Shown here: positions 62,950-64,000 of the stretch, piece by piece
Layout of the letters: each line of letters starts with the position of its first letter
How positions within the stretch are numbered: the stretch's first letter is position 1
Source: Deltaproteobacteria bacterium
Lineage (GTDB): Bacteria; Desulfobacterota; Syntrophobacteria; Syntrophobacterales; Thermodesulforhabdaceae
Direction of reading: 5' to 3'
DNA length: 64,000 bases
Assembly (NCBI GenBank): GCA_019309115.1
Contig: JAFDGW010000014.1
Location: forward strand, 1 to 64,000
The notes under the pieces: model-generated
The model's database searches: none
What the model was told of the DNA's origin: nothing
Seen by the model: only the letters and a program-made list of their open reading frames with translations
Made by a program: the position numbers and the translations under genes

Positions 62950-62989
62950 GGCGTGCACGTTATCGCGTTATAAATTGCGCGTGCACGCC
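62950..62989. terminator. Strong hairpin between fliS and fliW
   Basis: Perfect 10-bp stem GGCGTGCACG/CGTGCACGCC with a 20-base loop, between convergent genes; CATCTTTAG follows. Likely bidirectional. Confidence 0.7.
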
Positions 62990-63001
62990 GGCATCTTTAG
63001 A

Positions 63002-63439
63002 CTATTTTGCTTCTTGCCACTCCATGCCCTGAGGTAAAATTATACAATTCTTTACTTCGTCCCTATCCATTGTCCACTGATAGGCTTTGCGCGTTTCCAC
63101 ATTGAACAGTAAAGGACTCCTGAGGTGAAAGCGGATTATTTCCTTTTCTCGATCAAAAGAGATTAGATTAAGGATTATTACTTCGTTGGGATTGGTCGTT
63201 TCTAAGGGCTCCAATTTTTCCCGAGGAATTTTGTATTGCACCCCTATTGCTTCCGGCGGGCAAACGACAAAAGCTAGAGACGGCTCATCCACAGCTTGTA
63301 GCCACTGGAACGGTCCATCTTTATATTCCAGCAATACGTACCGTTTGATTGATTCAAAACCAGGAATTCCCCAGGGGAATTCCAGAAGCTTGTCATCATT
63401 TACTTCTATGGTGCCAAACCTGGTAGTTTCCACCTTCAC
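63002..63439 (-). CDS. fliW: FliW, flagellar assembly factor and CsrA antagonist
   Basis: A 145-residue protein. VNDDKLLEFPWGIPGFESIKRYVLLEY and the later PNEVIILNLISFDRE with LRSPLLFNVETRKAYQ are typical FliW. It binds flagellin and CsrA in turn, freeing CsrA to repress flagellin translation when flagellin is in excess. It starts with GTG behind AGGGGG, 16 bases after csrA. Confidence 0.94.
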   Translation of the reverse strand: MKVETTRFGTIEVNDDKLLEFPWGIPGFESIKRYVLLEYKDGPFQWLQAVDEPSLAFVVCPPEAIGVQYKIPREKLEPLETTNPNEVIILNLISFDREKEIIRFHLRSPLLFNVETRKAYQWTMDRDEVKNCIILPQGMEWQEAK

Positions 63440-63455
63440 GCTTTCAGTCCCCCTT

Positions 63456-63716
63456 TCATTTTTCCATGTTTTTAAGAATTTCCCATTTTCTTAAAAAATG
63501 CCCAGCTTCGTCTAAGACCACATTAGTTATTTGTGCCGCCTTTCTGTTTTCTTCTTGAATTTTCTGATACAGTTCTTCCCGGTAAACAGGAATGGAGCGA
63601 GGACTTTTTATACCTAATTTTACCCTGTTAGGGCCTATTTCCGTCACAACTATCTGGATACTGTCCCCAATTCTTATCGACTCACCTTCTTTGCGACTCA
63701 AGACCAGAAAACCCAT
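63456..63716 (-). CDS. csrA: CsrA, translational regulator with long C-terminus
   Basis: RNA-binding homodimer. LVLSRKEGESIRIGDSIQIVVTEIGPNRVKLGIKSPRSIPVYREELYQKIQ is canonical. At 86 residues it is longer than E. coli CsrA (61), with a C-terminal helical extension VVLDEAGHFLRKWEILKN, as expected for versions bound by FliW. The start at 63716 is set by homology; an upstream TTG at 63746 with AAGGAG in frame would add 10 residues. Confidence 0.94.
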   Translation of the reverse strand: MGFLVLSRKEGESIRIGDSIQIVVTEIGPNRVKLGIKSPRSIPVYREELYQKIQEENRKAAQITNVVLDEAGHFLRKWEILKNMEK

Positions 63717-63735
63717 CTGTGGAGTCTTTCCTTCG

Positions 63736-64000
63736 CTATTTACCAAGGAACTCCTTCAAGTCGTGGAACCTAGCGCCGAATTCCGCCAGCAGTTTTTCGG
63801 AAAGCTTCGGTGATATCTTCAATTCTGTCAGTGTGGTTTCGGCAAACGGCTGTGTAAGGCCATCCACTCCACAACCTATACCCATGCTGGTAACCAGAGC
63901 GTTTGCAACGTGAACCAGTTTGGTTATTTGTCGAAACTTTGGAACCACCTTTTCAGGCTGATGATGAAAACGCACTACTGCAACAATCACATCGGGAAGG
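63736..64000 (-). CDS. C-terminal part of an HDOD-type protein (runs off the window)
   Basis: The frame is open to the right edge, reading LPDVIVAVVRFHHQPEK, HVANALVTSMGIGCGVD and a C-terminal helix LSEKLLAEFGARFHDLKEFLGK. This resembles the end of an HDOD domain, an HD-like signalling module common in motility regions. The N-terminal part lies outside. Its stop codon is 20 bases before the csrA ATG, so the genes are probably co-transcribed. Confidence 0.7.
   Translation of the reverse strand, partial: LPDVIVAVVRFHHQPEKVVPKFRQITKLVHVANALVTSMGIGCGVDGLTQPFAETTLTELKISPKLSEKLLAEFGARFHDLKEFLGK

Overview
The window looks like a chromosome segment of an anaerobic, flagellated Gram-negative bacterium, most likely a Desulfobacterota (former deltaproteobacterial) sulfate reducer or syntroph. 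Pointers are: many sigma-54 promoters and NtrC-type regulators, a tungsten aldehyde:ferredoxin oxidoreductase, an ADP-forming acyl-CoA synthetase, an octaheme cytochrome, a short GNAT-type ArgA, a TauE-type anion exporter, a selenocysteine tRNA, and outer-membrane flagellar rings (FlgH, FlgI). The species is not identified.

Layout. 0.15-5.5 kb (+): end of a division/cell-wall cluster (ftsW-murC-murB), then an octaheme HAO-family cytochrome and a small N-acetyltransferase, all overlapping. 5.6-12 kb: housekeeping genes (crotonase, DUF2333, queD, tRNA-Sec, DUF3303, cobT, UPF0173 hydrolase, radical SAM protein). 12-26 kb: an amino-acid catabolic island comprising a USP, AOR and aminotransferase operon (-), a five-gene branched-chain-type ABC transporter (+), an acyl-CoA synthetase and glutamate dehydrogenase operon (-), and a PAS/sigma-54 activator (+). 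Two intergenic regions carry sigma-54 promoters and the same tandem ATGC-N6-GCAT palindromes, so the island reads as one regulon: import, transamination with glutamate recycling, aldehyde oxidation and CoA-linked ATP formation. 26-30 kb: an HD-GYP protein, an SLC13/TrkA-C permease with a 31-residue membrane ORF ahead of it, and stress-type proteins.

30.6-35.5 kb (+): an unusual three-gene signalling operon. Its first gene encodes a Lon-type protease with a phospho-acceptor receiver domain inserted between the Lon helical region and the AAA+ motor; a histidine kinase and an NtrC-type regulator follow. A sigma-54 promoter and TTGCA-N3-TGCAA palindromes precede it. 35.5-39.2 kb (-): groES-groEL behind a CIRCE element, and a TauE-type exporter with a small membrane partner.

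39.3-64 kb: flagellar region. A long minus-strand operon (two unknown genes, flgF, flgG, flgA, flgH, flgI, two motB-like genes, flgJ-N, flgN-like, flgK, flgL) starts at a near-consensus sigma-54 promoter. Next to it lies a c-di-GMP-type set (HD-GYP response regulator, PilZ, histidine kinase) with flaG and a lipoprotein. On the plus strand, two flagellin genes flank three glycosyltransferases, followed by fliD, a fliT-position gene and fliS, then fliW-csrA and an HDOD gene on the minus strand. Both flagellin genes are broken or internally shortened at the same place. Both flagellin leaders carry a hairpin with the same AGGGAA loop plus an AGGGAGGA Shine-Dalgarno, the expected layout for CsrA control by the nearby CsrA-FliW pair.
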